64,000 nt of DNA, from assembly GCA_910587455.1 (NCBI GenBank), contig CAJULK010000004.1, positions 26,004 through 90,003 on the forward strand. Direction: 5' to 3'. A model generated the notes under the pieces. That model made no database searches. It saw nothing but the letters and a program-made list of their open reading frames with translations, and was not told the origin of the DNA. The position numbers and the translations under genes were made by a program. Origin of the DNA: an uncultured Christensenellaceae bacterium. GTDB taxonomy: Bacteria > Bacillota > Clostridia > Christensenellales > Pumilibacteraceae. The stretch's first letter is position 1, and each line of letters opens with the position of its first letter. This document shows positions 43,992 to 52,853 of the stretch, piece after piece.

Positions 43992-45293
43992 TCAGAACAA
44001 CTCTATAATAAACTTGCTGCCCTTGCCCGGCTCGCTCTCCACGCTTATTCTTCCGCCCATCATTTCGACTATAGACTTGCATATAGTAAGCCCCAAGCCG
44101 CACGAGCCCTGTTCTCTTCCGCGCACCTTGTCGCAGCGGTAGAACCGTTCGAATATGTGCGCTCTGTCCGCTTCGGATATGCCGACGCCGTTGTCCGCTA
44201 TCGATATTACCACCGAATCCGCGCCGCGCGCAATGTTTATCTTTATAACGCCAGACTGCGGCGGAGTGTACTTTATGGCGTTGTCCACGAGCGTGCGCAC
44301 CGCTTCCGTTATCAGGTTTTTATCGGTATCGAGAGTGACCGACGCGTCGCCCGACAGCGAAATATCGTGCTTGGTGTTTGTCATTTTGTAGCCGTCCACT
44401 ATGTCCGAAACGATCTCGTACAGATTGAACACGGTATTGTTGAGCGAAAAATTGCCGAGCTTTGCGAGCCACAAAAGCTGATCGACTATGCGCTTCATGT
44501 TCTCGCTCTCGCGAGATATCGCTTCCACCGATTCGTCCAGGATCTTGGGATCGTCCTTTCCCCACCGCCGCAAAAGGTTGGCGTATCCGGCGATGACCGA
44601 AAGCGGCGTTTTCAGCTCGTGCGACGCGTCGGACACGAAATTCTCCTGGCGTTCGAACGCCTGCTGCAACAGGTCGAGCATGCCGTTTATTCTGTCGGTA
44701 AGTTCCATTAGCTCGTCCTGCGAATCTACCGGATCGAGCCGTGCCGAAATGTTTTCGCCAGAGATCTCTTTGACGCGCTTGGAAATCTTGCGCACGGGGT
44801 TTATCATGTAGTGACTGCTTATGCCGCCGAGCACCGCGCCGCACACTACGAACACGACGACGAGCGCGACGGTCGTTATTATAAACTTGTTCAGATACGC
44901 CTGTGTGATCTGCTCGCCGCGGCTCGCGAGATTGGCTATGCTCGCTATCGTGAATATTGCGTATGCCGCGATCAAAATGCCGAAAACGGCGGTAAAAATG
45001 ACCGTCGTTTTCACAGTAATTCCCACTTTGAATCTTTTGAATATTTTTTTTCCGCACAGGATAACGAGCGTGACGGGAAAAAATATTATCTGCAATACCA
45101 AAAGCGCCGCTTCGGACGCGTTGCGCTTCTTTTTATCAGGCTTTGCGTTCTCGCTGTTTATGCGTTCTATAGTCTGCCTGACGTCCACGCCGCCGACATC
45201 GCTTTCCGCGTCGGGCGCAACCGCTTGCGCGCGCTCTGCCGTATCCGAAGCGCCGCCGACTTCTTCGGACATGAGGCCGTCTTTCTTCTTCAT
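43992..45293 (-). CDS. HAMP sensor histidine kinase
   Basis: A 433-residue kinase. Two hydrophobic stretches near 64-82 and 94-116, and a third near 136-160, give a membrane part. HAMP follows (INPVRKISKRVKEISGENIS), then HisKA with FVSDASHELKTPLSVIAGYA and phospho-His. The ATPase domain has the N box (LVDNAIKYTP), G1 (IADNGVGISEAD), F box (IFERFYRCD) and G2 (GLGLTICKSI), all intact. Its ATG overlaps the response-regulator stop by 4 bp. The N-terminal 60 residues are acidic and probably cytoplasmic. Extracytoplasmic loops are short, so the signal may be in the membrane. Confidence 0.94.
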   Translation of the reverse strand: MKKKDGLMSEEVGGASDTAERAQAVAPDAESDVGGVDVRQTIERINSENAKPDKKKRNASEAALLVLQIIFFPVTLVILCGKKIFKRFKVGITVKTTVIFTAVFGILIAAYAIFTIASIANLASRGEQITQAYLNKFIITTVALVVVFVVCGAVLGGISSHYMINPVRKISKRVKEISGENISARLDPVDSQDELMELTDRINGMLDLLQQAFERQENFVSDASHELKTPLSVIAGYANLLRRWGKDDPKILDESVEAISRESENMKRIVDQLLWLAKLGNFSLNNTVFNLYEIVSDIVDGYKMTNTKHDISLSGDASVTLDTDKNLITEAVRTLVDNAIKYTPPQSGVIKINIARGADSVVISIADNGVGISEADRAHIFERFYRCDKVRGREQGSCGLGLTICKSIVEMMGGRISVESEPGKGSKFIIELF

Positions 45294-45967
45294 CGTATCA
45301 CGTAACCCGCGCCGCGCACCGTTTCGATAACTGTCACGCCGTACACGTCGTCTATCTTTGAACGCAGATATCTTACGTACACGTCAACGACGTTTGTACT
45401 GCCGTAAAAATCGAATCCCCACACGGCGTCCAGCAGTTTTTCGCGGTTTACGACGATATTGCGGTTGTTCATCAGATATTCCAAAAGATCGAATTCTTTT
45501 TTCGTGAGGTCTATAGGATGCCCGTCGTATGCAGCGACGCGCGCGTCGGTGTTTACGGACAGTTTTCCGCACGTGAGCGCGCCCGCACCCGATTGCGCGC
45601 GCTTTGTGTGCAGTCTTATGCGCGCCAAAAGCTCTTCTATGGCGAACGGCTTTGTCATGTAATCGTCCGCGCCTATATCAAGCCCCGTCACCTTGTCTAC
45701 TACCTGATCGCGTGCGGTGAGTATGATCACAGGCGTCTGCTTGGTCTGCCTGAGCCGTCGCAGCACTTCTATCCCGTTGAGCGACGGCAACATAACGTCG
45801 AGTATTATAAGGTCGAAATTGCGCTCGAGAGCGAGCCCGAGCGCCTCGCGCCCGTCGGCGCACACCGAACAATCGTAGTTTTCGTGTTCGAGCTCGAGCT
45901 GTAAAAACCGCGATATCGCGGCTTCGTCCTCGACGATAAGAATATGCTTTTTGAGCGACGCGTTCAT
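45290..45967 (-). CDS. OmpR/PhoB-family response regulator
   Basis: A 225-residue regulator with a receiver domain (HILIVEDEAAISRFLQLELE, phospho-Asp in LIILDVMLPSLNG, Lys in DDYMTKPF) and a winged-helix DNA-binding domain ending NVVDVYVRYLRSKIDD...VRGAGYVIR. The ATG at 45967 has AAGGG 6 nt upstream. It lies 37 bp after pyk and is coupled to the kinase gene, so pyk and the two-component pair may share a transcript. Confidence 0.95.
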   Translation of the reverse strand: MNASLKKHILIVEDEAAISRFLQLELEHENYDCSVCADGREALGLALERNFDLIILDVMLPSLNGIEVLRRLRQTKQTPVIILTARDQVVDKVTGLDIGADDYMTKPFAIEELLARIRLHTKRAQSGAGALTCGKLSVNTDARVAAYDGHPIDLTKKEFDLLEYLMNNRNIVVNREKLLDAVWGFDFYGSTNVVDVYVRYLRSKIDDVYGVTVIETVRGAGYVIR

Positions 45968-46004
45968 ACCCATCCCTTCGCGCGGCGACAAGCCGCGTCT
46001 GACG

Positions 46005-47426
46005 TTACTGTTTACGTATATACTCGATGCGCATCGTGTTGGTATTGCCCGACACGCCCACGGGCACGCCCGCCGCAATTACGACGAGATCGCCCTCGGC
46101 TACAAGCCCCGTATTGACCGCGCACGTCATGGCGTGGCGGAAAAGATCGTCCGACGATTCCTGCATCTTGCTTAACGTCGGCGCGACGCCCCAATTCATT
46201 GCGAGCTGATTGTACGCCTTGTTCGATGTCGTAGCCGCTATTATGGGTGCGGACGGACGGAACCGCGACACTTTGCGCGCGGTATAGCCGGTACGCGATA
46301 CTGCAATTATCGCCTTTGCGTCGAGATCGAACGCCGCCGCGCACGTCGAATGAGATACCGCGTCGGTAACCGACTTTATCTGCGGATCGAGCGCGTGGAA
46401 GCGTTTTTTATAGTTTATATTGCTTTCCGTCTGCTCGGCGACGAGCGCCATCGTTCGCACCGACTCGACGGGAAAGTTGCCCGCAGCCGTTTCGCCGGAC
46501 AGCATTATAGCCGACGAACCGTCGTAGATCGCGTTTGCCACATCCGATATCTCGGCGCGCGTCGGGCGCGGATTGTTGATCATTGATTCGAGCATCTGCG
46601 TCGCCGTTATCACCTTTTTGCCCTGACGGTAGCAACGCGATATAAGGTCTTTCTGTATGCCGGGAAGCTCCTCGAACGGGATCTCGACGCCCATGTCGCC
46701 GCGCGCGACCATTACGCCGTCGCACTCCGCGAGTATGGACATGACATTGTCCACGCCCGAACGGTTTTCTATCTTGGCAATGAGCTGAATATCGTTCGCG
46801 TCGTGCTCGTTGAGCAGCTTTTTGACAATGCGCACGTCGTCTACAGAGCGCACGAACGACATGGCTATATAGTCCACGTCCTGCGCGATGCCGAACTCGA
46901 TATCCGCGCGGTCCACGTCCGAAAGATACGGCATGTCTATATCCGAGTCGGGCAGGTTTATGCTCTTGCGATTTGTGAGCACGCCGTCGTTGCCCACAAC
47001 GGTGACGATATCCGTCGCGTTGGTCGATTGAACGGTAAGCTCTATAAGCCCGTCGTTGACGAGTATTCTCGAGCCTTTTTTGACGTAACGCGGAAGCTCG
47101 GCATACGTTATCGAAACGCAGCTGTCCGTTCCTACCACGTCGCGCGTGGTGAGCGTGAACTTATCTCCCTTCTTGAGCACCGCCTTGTCGTGCTCGAACG
47201 TCTTTATGCGGATCTCGGGGCCCTTGGTGTCGAGCAGTATGGCTATGGGCGTGTCAAGCTCCTTGCGCGCGCGCTTGACCATATCTATACGCCGCTTGTG
47301 CTCGTCGTACGTGCTGTGCGAGAAATTGAGCCGCGCGACGTTCATTCCGGCACGTATCATATTTTTGAGTACGGCGTAGTCGTCGGTAGCGGGTCCGAGG
47401 GTACAAACTATTTTGGTTCTGCGCAT
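46005..47426 (-). CDS. pyk: Pyruvate kinase
   Basis: Final step of glycolysis: phosphoenolpyruvate plus ADP to pyruvate and ATP. The 473-residue enzyme has RRTKIVCTLGPATD, RLNFSHSTYDEH, LLDTKGPEIR, the active-site helix AKIENRSGVDN, MVARGDMGVEIP and TATQMLESMI. The C-terminal allosteric domain is of normal size and there is no extra PEP-utiliser domain. GGAGG lies 4-5 nt before the ATG. The upstream promoter is not clear by eye. Confidence 0.97.
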   Translation of the reverse strand: MRRTKIVCTLGPATDDYAVLKNMIRAGMNVARLNFSHSTYDEHKRRIDMVKRARKELDTPIAILLDTKGPEIRIKTFEHDKAVLKKGDKFTLTTRDVVGTDSCVSITYAELPRYVKKGSRILVNDGLIELTVQSTNATDIVTVVGNDGVLTNRKSINLPDSDIDMPYLSDVDRADIEFGIAQDVDYIAMSFVRSVDDVRIVKKLLNEHDANDIQLIAKIENRSGVDNVMSILAECDGVMVARGDMGVEIPFEELPGIQKDLISRCYRQGKKVITATQMLESMINNPRPTRAEISDVANAIYDGSSAIMLSGETAAGNFPVESVRTMALVAEQTESNINYKKRFHALDPQIKSVTDAVSHSTCAAAFDLDAKAIIAVSRTGYTARKVSRFRPSAPIIAATTSNKAYNQLAMNWGVAPTLSKMQESSDDLFRHAMTCAVNTGLVAEGDLVVIAAGVPVGVSGNTNTMRIEYIRKQ

Positions 47427-47543
47427 AAATCCTCCGTATGCGAAAAAAGAATGTTACAAATGAATGTCGATTCGTAAAACGCGAGTCGCACATAGCGTTA
47501 CCATGCAATAAAACCGTGCCCCGAGCGCGCAGGCGAGCTCGGA

Positions 47544-48137
47544 CTAACCCACTTCCTTTACGCGCTGTATAAGCATAGCCCTCTCGTCGCCGTGCACTTT
47601 TTGCACCGTGCTCATGAGAAGCGTCTGCTGCTTGCGGTTTAGCTCGACGCGACGCTGCGCGTTTTTCTTCATCATTTCGATGAAGAACCGATCGAGAAAA
47701 GCTATCATGTACTTGCCGAACGACGGCTTCATCGCCTCGTTTTTGGCTACGAGCTTGAAGATCGCATCGACTGCGTCCACCTTGCCCGCGACCAAAAGGT
47801 TGATAGGTATCGCAAAAAGCGCGCCGTCCGCCGCAGACGGCGAAAACCTGAATACGGCATTTGATATGACGGGGCGGTCGATGACCGTTTTGATCGACTT
47901 TGACTCGTTGAACGAATTGAACAGCGAGAACACTCGGTCGATGTACAGCGCGGCAACCGCCGAATTTTTGAGATCGGAATCGTAGCGCACGAGCATGAAC
48001 TCCCAAAGATCTTCGGCAAGCGTATAGTCGTGCTTCAGCATGGCGCCGAAGTATTTTTCTACGGCGGCGCGGTTGAGCAAATCGGACGCGAAATACTCGC
48101 TCAAAATCTCATAGTGCTTTATCTGCTTTGCGTTCAT
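47544..48137 (-). CDS. Unknown helical soluble protein
   Basis: This 197-residue protein has no signal peptide or membrane helix. It is mostly helical, with many Phe/Tyr and basic residues near the C-terminus (RFFIEMMKKNAQRRVELNRK). I do not recognise a family. AGGAT precedes the ATG, and a promoter lies about 30 bp upstream. Distant repeat-protein or scaffold folds are possible. A short GC-rich inverted repeat lies after the stop (about 47519-47543) but without a clear T run. Confidence 0.7.
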   Translation of the reverse strand: MNAKQIKHYEILSEYFASDLLNRAAVEKYFGAMLKHDYTLAEDLWEFMLVRYDSDLKNSAVAALYIDRVFSLFNSFNESKSIKTVIDRPVISNAVFRFSPSAADGALFAIPINLLVAGKVDAVDAIFKLVAKNEAMKPSFGKYMIAFLDRFFIEMMKKNAQRRVELNRKQQTLLMSTVQKVHGDERAMLIQRVKEVG

Positions 48138-48168
48138 ATGATCCTCACTGCATATATATTATACGTAA

Positions 48169-48197
48169 ATTATACAACGTAACCGCATCGAAATCAA
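48169..48197 (-). promoter_or_regulatory. Promoter of the unknown gene at 47544-48137
   Basis: TTGATT (48192-48197), 17 bp, TATAAT (48169-48174) on the minus strand. Confidence 0.8.
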
Positions 48198-48252
48198 GTG
48201 TTTGCGCGGTTTTGTTTGCCGCAACATCACATTTTATACCCGATATGCGCTC

Positions 48253-48287
48253 TGCAAGAGATTCTTCGCCGCGCTCGGAATGACGGA
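48253..48287. repeat. Single copy of the dispersed repeat
   Basis: GCAAGAGATTCTTCGCCGCG followed by CTCGGAATGACGG matches the unit at 7903 and 8131. It lies between the opp terminator and the promoter of the next gene. Confidence 0.75.
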
Positions 48288-48319
48288 TACACTTATTTGT
48301 CATTCAAAGTTTATCAACT

Positions 48320-48355
48320 AAAAAAACAGCGTACCGTGCTCACGCATAGTACGCT
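48320..48355 (-). terminator. Terminator of the opp operon
   Basis: AGCGTAC (48328-48334) pairs with GTACGCT (48349-48355), followed on the minus strand by GTTTTTTT. The stop codon of the last gene lies in the loop. Confidence 0.85.
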
Positions 48356-48729
48356 ATCAAAAACGCCATACCCGCGGCGAAGTACACGCCGCCGACTATG
48401 AAAAACTCAACGAAAGTGCGCTTGTTCGCGCCCTTGCGCTCGCGGTACTCGGCATACGTTTCGCGACTGCGCTTTTCGGCGCGTCTGAACACCGAAAAGA
48501 ACTTCTTAGTCGCGAACCCCATAATGTCGTACGCGCCGCCGTTGCTGCAAACCACAATAAGTCCGACGAGCAAAAGTATCAGTCCCGCGACCGAAAACCC
48601 GTCGCACAGTCCGCGCATGATGTCGCGGTACTCCGTCATGCCGAACAAGCCGCGAATGAGCGCCGCGCACAGAAATATCGCGGCGCCGACCGCGGCGAGA
48701 ACGGCGATTTTAATAAGCCTGATCTTCAT
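48340..48729 (-). CDS. DUF3899-like membrane protein
   Basis: A 129-residue protein with three hydrophobic helices: near the N-terminus (AVLAAVGAAIFLCAALI), about 43-61 (GLILLLVGLIVVCSNGG) and at the C-terminus (VGGVYFAAGMAFLIAYYA). A cytoplasmic loop between the second and third carries SRETYAEYRERKGANKR, typical of the DUF3899 family. Function unknown. It starts 1 bp after the oppF stop and ends in the operon terminator, so it is the last gene of the opp operon, an association worth noting. Confidence 0.75.
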   Translation of the reverse strand: MKIRLIKIAVLAAVGAAIFLCAALIRGLFGMTEYRDIMRGLCDGFSVAGLILLLVGLIVVCSNGGAYDIMGFATKKFFSVFRRAEKRSRETYAEYRERKGANKRTFVEFFIVGGVYFAAGMAFLIAYYA

Positions 48730-48730
48730 G

Positions 48731-50407
48731 TCACTCGCCCGCTTCCGCCGCGTACTTTTCGAATTCGGCGTCGTTGCACATTACGAAATGCCCCTTGCGC
48801 ACCTCTCTGAGCGACGGCTTATCCGTCGAATAATCATGCTCGGCAAGCGGATTGTACACGTAGCGCTTGCGTGTTTTTTCGTACTCGGGATCGGGCAGCG
48901 GTATCGCCGAAAGCAACGACCGAGTGTACGGGTGCATGGGGTGCGCGAAAAGTTCGTCCGAATCGGCGAGTTCGACCAACTTTCCGAAATACATAACGCC
49001 TATCCTGTCCGAAAAATACTTGACTACCGAAAGGTCGTGCGCTATAAACAGTATGGTCAGTCCGAGCCGCTCGCGCAATTCGTTCAACAGGTTTATCACC
49101 TGCGCCTGTATGGATACGTCGAGCGCCGATATCGGTTCGTCCGCGATTATCAGTTCGGGCTCCATTATTACCGAGCGCGCGATACCTATGCGCTGCCGCT
49201 GTCCGCCCGAAAACTCGTGCGGATACCTGCCCGCATGCTCGGGCACCAGCCCTACGAGCTCGAGCACCTTGTACACGCGCTGCTCTATATATTTCTTGTC
49301 CTTCTCGCCGTTTATGACAAGGCCTTCTGATATTATGTCCTTTACCGTCATGCGCGGATTGAGCGACGCGATAGGGTCCTGAAATATCATCTGTATGCGC
49401 GTGACGAGCCGCGACGGATTGTACCGCTCGTTGGCGTACACCAAAAGCCCCGCGCCGACTATGCACAGCGCCGCGCACAGTATAAAGAATATAAGCGGGC
49501 GCGAGTCGGACGGTTCTTCGATGAGCACCTCGTTCGGGTCGTCGGCATTGAAGTATATGCGCAAGCGTGTGATCTGCTCGTCAGTAGACGGCGCGAGCGC
49601 GGGGTCGTAATAGTCGATCGTTTTCGTGTACGTCCTTTCGCCTATCTCGTAATGCACGGTCGTTGTGCGCGCTTGGGCGTCGGTCGAGTCCACCACCGCA
49701 GACACCGCGTCGAAGCTGCCGTACCTTGCGCGGAACACCGCAAAAAGCGAAATGCAAGTTATCAAAAACGCCAACGCCACGGCAAACACGGCGAGTCCGG
49801 ATATTATCCACGTGCGCTTTTTTATCTTGGGCAGTATCTCTATCGGTCGGAACTTTTCTTTTTCTTCGGCGGTCAGTCTGTCGGGCGAACCAGCCTTTTC
49901 CACAGCTTCGCCGTACTCTTCGGCGAGCTTTTTCATGTATATCTTTTCGCAGTTTTTGTGATCGTTTTTCGCCGAAGCGATTAGTGCCTTGTTCTCGCGG
50001 ACAGCTTCGTCGCGCTTTTTGCGCGCCGCGGCGAGCCGCTCGGTATACTCGGGCTTGACTTCCGAAACGCCCGCTTTTTTGTCCGCCGCCATCAGCGCCT
50101 TGACCGTCTTGTTCTCGGCGGCGTACTCCTTTTTCGCCCGAGCGATCGCATCCGCGTACGAGCGCGTACCCGCGCATATGCGCTGCCCCTTGAAGTACAC
50201 GTTGCCCGACGTTATGTCGTAAAGTTTGATTATGGACCGACCGGTGGTCGTTTTGCCGCAGCCGCTCTCGCCGACCAGCCCGAACACCTCGCCTTTTTTT
50301 ACCTCGAAACTGACGTCGTCCACGGCTTTCAGTTCAGCACCCGCACCCATGCCGAAGTATTGGCAAAGGTGATCGACTTTCAGAAGGACTTCTTCGTTAT
50401 TTTCCAT
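48731..50407 (-). CDS. oppF: Oligopeptide ABC transporter ATPase OppF with a membrane-spanning insertion
   Basis: The nucleotide-binding domain is complete: Walker A GESGCGKT (46-53), Q-loop IFQDP (Gln 343), signature FSGGQRQR (398-405), Walker B LIIADE (418-423) and switch His 456, plus the Opp-type C-terminal motif HPYTRSLLSAIPLPDP. Between Walker A and the Q-loop, at about 78-332, there are some 255 extra residues. These are a charged coiled coil (about 82-197), a transmembrane helix (199-225), a small DUF3592-like extracytoplasmic domain (226-303) and a second helix (304-324). Two helices keep both halves of the NBD in the cytoplasm. Typical OppF is about 310-330 residues; this one is 558. 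ATG at 50407 has GGAGG 8 nt upstream inside the oppD end. Confidence 0.93.
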   Translation of the reverse strand: MENNEEVLLKVDHLCQYFGMGAGAELKAVDDVSFEVKKGEVFGLVGESGCGKTTTGRSIIKLYDITSGNVYFKGQRICAGTRSYADAIARAKKEYAAENKTVKALMAADKKAGVSEVKPEYTERLAAARKKRDEAVRENKALIASAKNDHKNCEKIYMKKLAEEYGEAVEKAGSPDRLTAEEKEKFRPIEILPKIKKRTWIISGLAVFAVALAFLITCISLFAVFRARYGSFDAVSAVVDSTDAQARTTTVHYEIGERTYTKTIDYYDPALAPSTDEQITRLRIYFNADDPNEVLIEEPSDSRPLIFFILCAALCIVGAGLLVYANERYNPSRLVTRIQMIFQDPIASLNPRMTVKDIISEGLVINGEKDKKYIEQRVYKVLELVGLVPEHAGRYPHEFSGGQRQRIGIARSVIMEPELIIADEPISALDVSIQAQVINLLNELRERLGLTILFIAHDLSVVKYFSDRIGVMYFGKLVELADSDELFAHPMHPYTRSLLSAIPLPDPEYEKTRKRYVYNPLAEHDYSTDKPSLREVRKGHFVMCNDAEFEKYAAEAGE

Positions 50408-52850
50408 TGTCCGCACCTCCTTTGTCCGACTTTACCGATTTTTTCGCGCCGCCGCGAGCGGACTGTTTCGGTTTGCCGTTCACCGCGGTTTTGGGCTTTG
50501 CCGCCGCGGTTTCGCGCTTTTTCCGCGCGGTCGGTTTTTCGGGCTTTTCCGCTTTAAGCTCCGCCTGTTCGCCGACGGCTGTTTCTGCGGACTGCCGCGA
50601 ACCGTCGGTCTGATCGGGCTCGCCGCCGTGCTCTGCCGCGGTCTGAGCTTTCATGCGCGCTATTCTGTCGAGCACCTGCCTGGGCGGATCGACCTTGGGC
50701 GCGGACGGATGGAGAAGCCACGTCGCCGCATAGTGAGTATCGCTGATCTTGAACATTGGCGGCTGTTCTTCGAAATCTATCTTCATGGCGTACTTATTGC
50801 GCTCAGCAAAAGCGTCGCCCTTGGGCGGATAGATCATGTTGGGCGGAGTGCCGGGGATCGCTTCGAGCTTGTCTTTCGTATCGAGATCGGGCATAGAAGC
50901 GAGAAGCGCCCATGTGTACGGGTGCGCCGGCGCATGGAATACGTCGAGCGCCGTGCCTATCTCCACTATCTTGCCCGCATACATTACAGCCACTCTGTCC
51001 GCCATATTGGCAACTACGCCGAGGTCGTGCGTGATGAATATTACCGACAGTTTGCGCTCCGTTTTGACTTTATTTATCAGTTCCAATATCTGCGACTGTA
51101 TCGTCACATCGAGCGCCGTAGTTGGCTCGTCGCAGATCAAAACGTCGGGATCTGCCGACAGCGCGATAGCTATAACTATGCGTTGCCGCATACCGCCCGA
51201 AAACTCGAACGGATACTGACGATAACGCTTGCGCGGCTCGGGAATACCCACTTCCTCCATGAGTTTGAGCGCACGGGTCTTTGCCATGCCGCGCGTTATC
51301 TTGTGCGCAACGCCCGACGCTTTTTCCTTGAGATAATCTATGAGCCGCAACGTAAATGCGCCGTAATCGGCTTCTTCCGCTTCGACGTCGCGCTCGAACT
51401 TTGCTTTTACGCGTTTTATGAGCACGACTATATCGGCGCGCGCCGCCTGCAAGTCGTACAGTTTCTTAGCGGGCACCTTCCAATCGGGCGTTTTGCCGCG
51501 GCTCACCGCGCCGTCATACTTTGCGGTTTGCTTTGCGAACCGCTTCTCTTCTTTGACGTTGTCGCGTATACCGTCGTAATACATTTCGACGGCGGCTTTG
51601 ATACTCGATCCGAACGTATAAGTGAGATTGTCTTTGTCGGTACGCAGCCGGTCTATCGCGTTGTTCACCGCGCCGATCATGCTCTTTGCCGTCGCGACCG
51701 CCTGCTTGCGCGTAAACTCGCCGCGCTCGAATACGGAAAGCCCCGACTCGAGCACGGATATTGCGGCGCGCTTGTTCTTTTCGGACTCCGCCGCCGAGCG
51801 CCGTATTCCGAGCTCGGCCTTTTCGGTAAACTCGCCGACAAAGCCTTGCGCACACTCCGAAAGGTACGCATTGAGTTCTTTTATTGGCAGATCGGGCAGG
51901 GGCTTCTGCGACACCGTCGCGTAATAACCCATTGCGAAAAAGTCGGGACGTTCGAGCGCCGTCGCTTCGCCGAGTATTTGTTTGACCTTTTCGAGCGACA
52001 AAGCGACGGCCGCATAATCCGTCCTGTCTATGTGCTTGAAATTGCGCGAGAACAGCGGCTTTACGAGATTTACTATCCTGTCCGTCGGTTTGACGGCGCT
52101 CAGTTCTTTGAGCTTTTTGATTTCCGCCTCGAGCTCGGGCTTGCGCGCGCACACGACATAATCGTTATACGTTTTTTCGGCGAGCCTGATTATGTCCTTG
52201 ATGTCGCGCAAAAGCCCCGCGCCGCCCGCATTTTTCTCTATGTGGAACGCTGCGTCGTCGATGTTCGAAAGCGCTTCGATCGCACAGTCGCGCGCTTCGT
52301 TGTAAGCGTTTTCTAACTCCAAGTGCTTACACTCGAACTTATCGAAGTCGGCGCAAAGTTTCTTATTGGCGCGCGCCGCATCAGGCTCGCCGCCCGCCGC
52401 CGCGTCCATATTTTTGTTTAGAAGCGCGAGCGTACCGTTAAACGCCTTGCGGCTTTCCCTGCGGCTTATCTTGCCGTTTATGAGCATCGCTTCTGTCATT
52501 TGCTTGCCGACGCGCATTATCGGATCAAGGCTCGACAGCGGATCTTGAAATATCATCGCTATCCTGTCGCCGCGGATCTTACAGAACTCCTCTTCGGATA
52601 TTTTCATAAGATCCATGCCGTCGTAGATAATTTCGCCGCCCTCTTTTATGGCGTTGCCGGCGAGTATGCCGAGCATGGCTTTTGTAGTGACCGATTTGCC
52701 CGAACCGCTCTCGCCGACTATCGCGAGCGTTTCGCCCGCCCCGAGATCGAAACTTATGTCGCGCACCGCCTGAACTTTGCCGTCCGGCGTTTTGAACGAA
52801 ATGACGAGGTTGTTGACCTGCATCTTGACTTCTCTGTTTTCGGTTTCCAT
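50397..52850 (-). CDS. oppD: Oligopeptide ABC transporter ATPase OppD with a large helical insertion
   Basis: The 817-residue protein has Walker A GESGSGKS (46-53), Q-loop MIFQDP (Gln 102), signature FSGGMRQR (550-557), Walker B VLICDE (570-575), switch His 608 and the OppD C-terminal block HPYTWALLASMPDLD with GTPPNMIYPPKGDAF. Usual Q-loop to signature distance is about 85 residues; here it is about 448. The extra 370 residues (about 148-520) are charged, helical and rich in Ala, Lys and Glu, without membrane helices. A Lys/Ala/Pro-rich basic tail follows from about 745. The ATPase core appears intact. The gene overlaps oppF by 11 bp and starts 3 bp after oppC. Confidence 0.93.
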   Translation of the reverse strand: METENREVKMQVNNLVISFKTPDGKVQAVRDISFDLGAGETLAIVGESGSGKSVTTKAMLGILAGNAIKEGGEIIYDGMDLMKISEEEFCKIRGDRIAMIFQDPLSSLDPIMRVGKQMTEAMLINGKISRRESRKAFNGTLALLNKNMDAAAGGEPDAARANKKLCADFDKFECKHLELENAYNEARDCAIEALSNIDDAAFHIEKNAGGAGLLRDIKDIIRLAEKTYNDYVVCARKPELEAEIKKLKELSAVKPTDRIVNLVKPLFSRNFKHIDRTDYAAVALSLEKVKQILGEATALERPDFFAMGYYATVSQKPLPDLPIKELNAYLSECAQGFVGEFTEKAELGIRRSAAESEKNKRAAISVLESGLSVFERGEFTRKQAVATAKSMIGAVNNAIDRLRTDKDNLTYTFGSSIKAAVEMYYDGIRDNVKEEKRFAKQTAKYDGAVSRGKTPDWKVPAKKLYDLQAARADIVVLIKRVKAKFERDVEAEEADYGAFTLRLIDYLKEKASGVAHKITRGMAKTRALKLMEEVGIPEPRKRYRQYPFEFSGGMRQRIVIAIALSADPDVLICDEPTTALDVTIQSQILELINKVKTERKLSVIFITHDLGVVANMADRVAVMYAGKIVEIGTALDVFHAPAHPYTWALLASMPDLDTKDKLEAIPGTPPNMIYPPKGDAFAERNKYAMKIDFEEQPPMFKISDTHYAATWLLHPSAPKVDPPRQVLDRIARMKAQTAAEHGGEPDQTDGSRQSAETAVGEQAELKAEKPEKPTARKKRETAAAKPKTAVNGKPKQSARGGAKKSVKSDKGGADNGK

Positions 52851-52853
52851 ACG

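Noticed and set aside
50628..52316. A 562-residue plus-strand frame opposite oppD
   Set aside because: Shadow of the insertion-bearing oppD; the minus strand carries complete ABC motifs on both sides, so the insertion is coding there.
48731..52850. That the long Opp ATPases result from assembly error or gene fusion
   Set aside because: The frames are continuous, motifs on both sides of each insertion are in order, and neighbouring genes overlap or abut normally, so errors are unlikely, although reads cannot be checked here.
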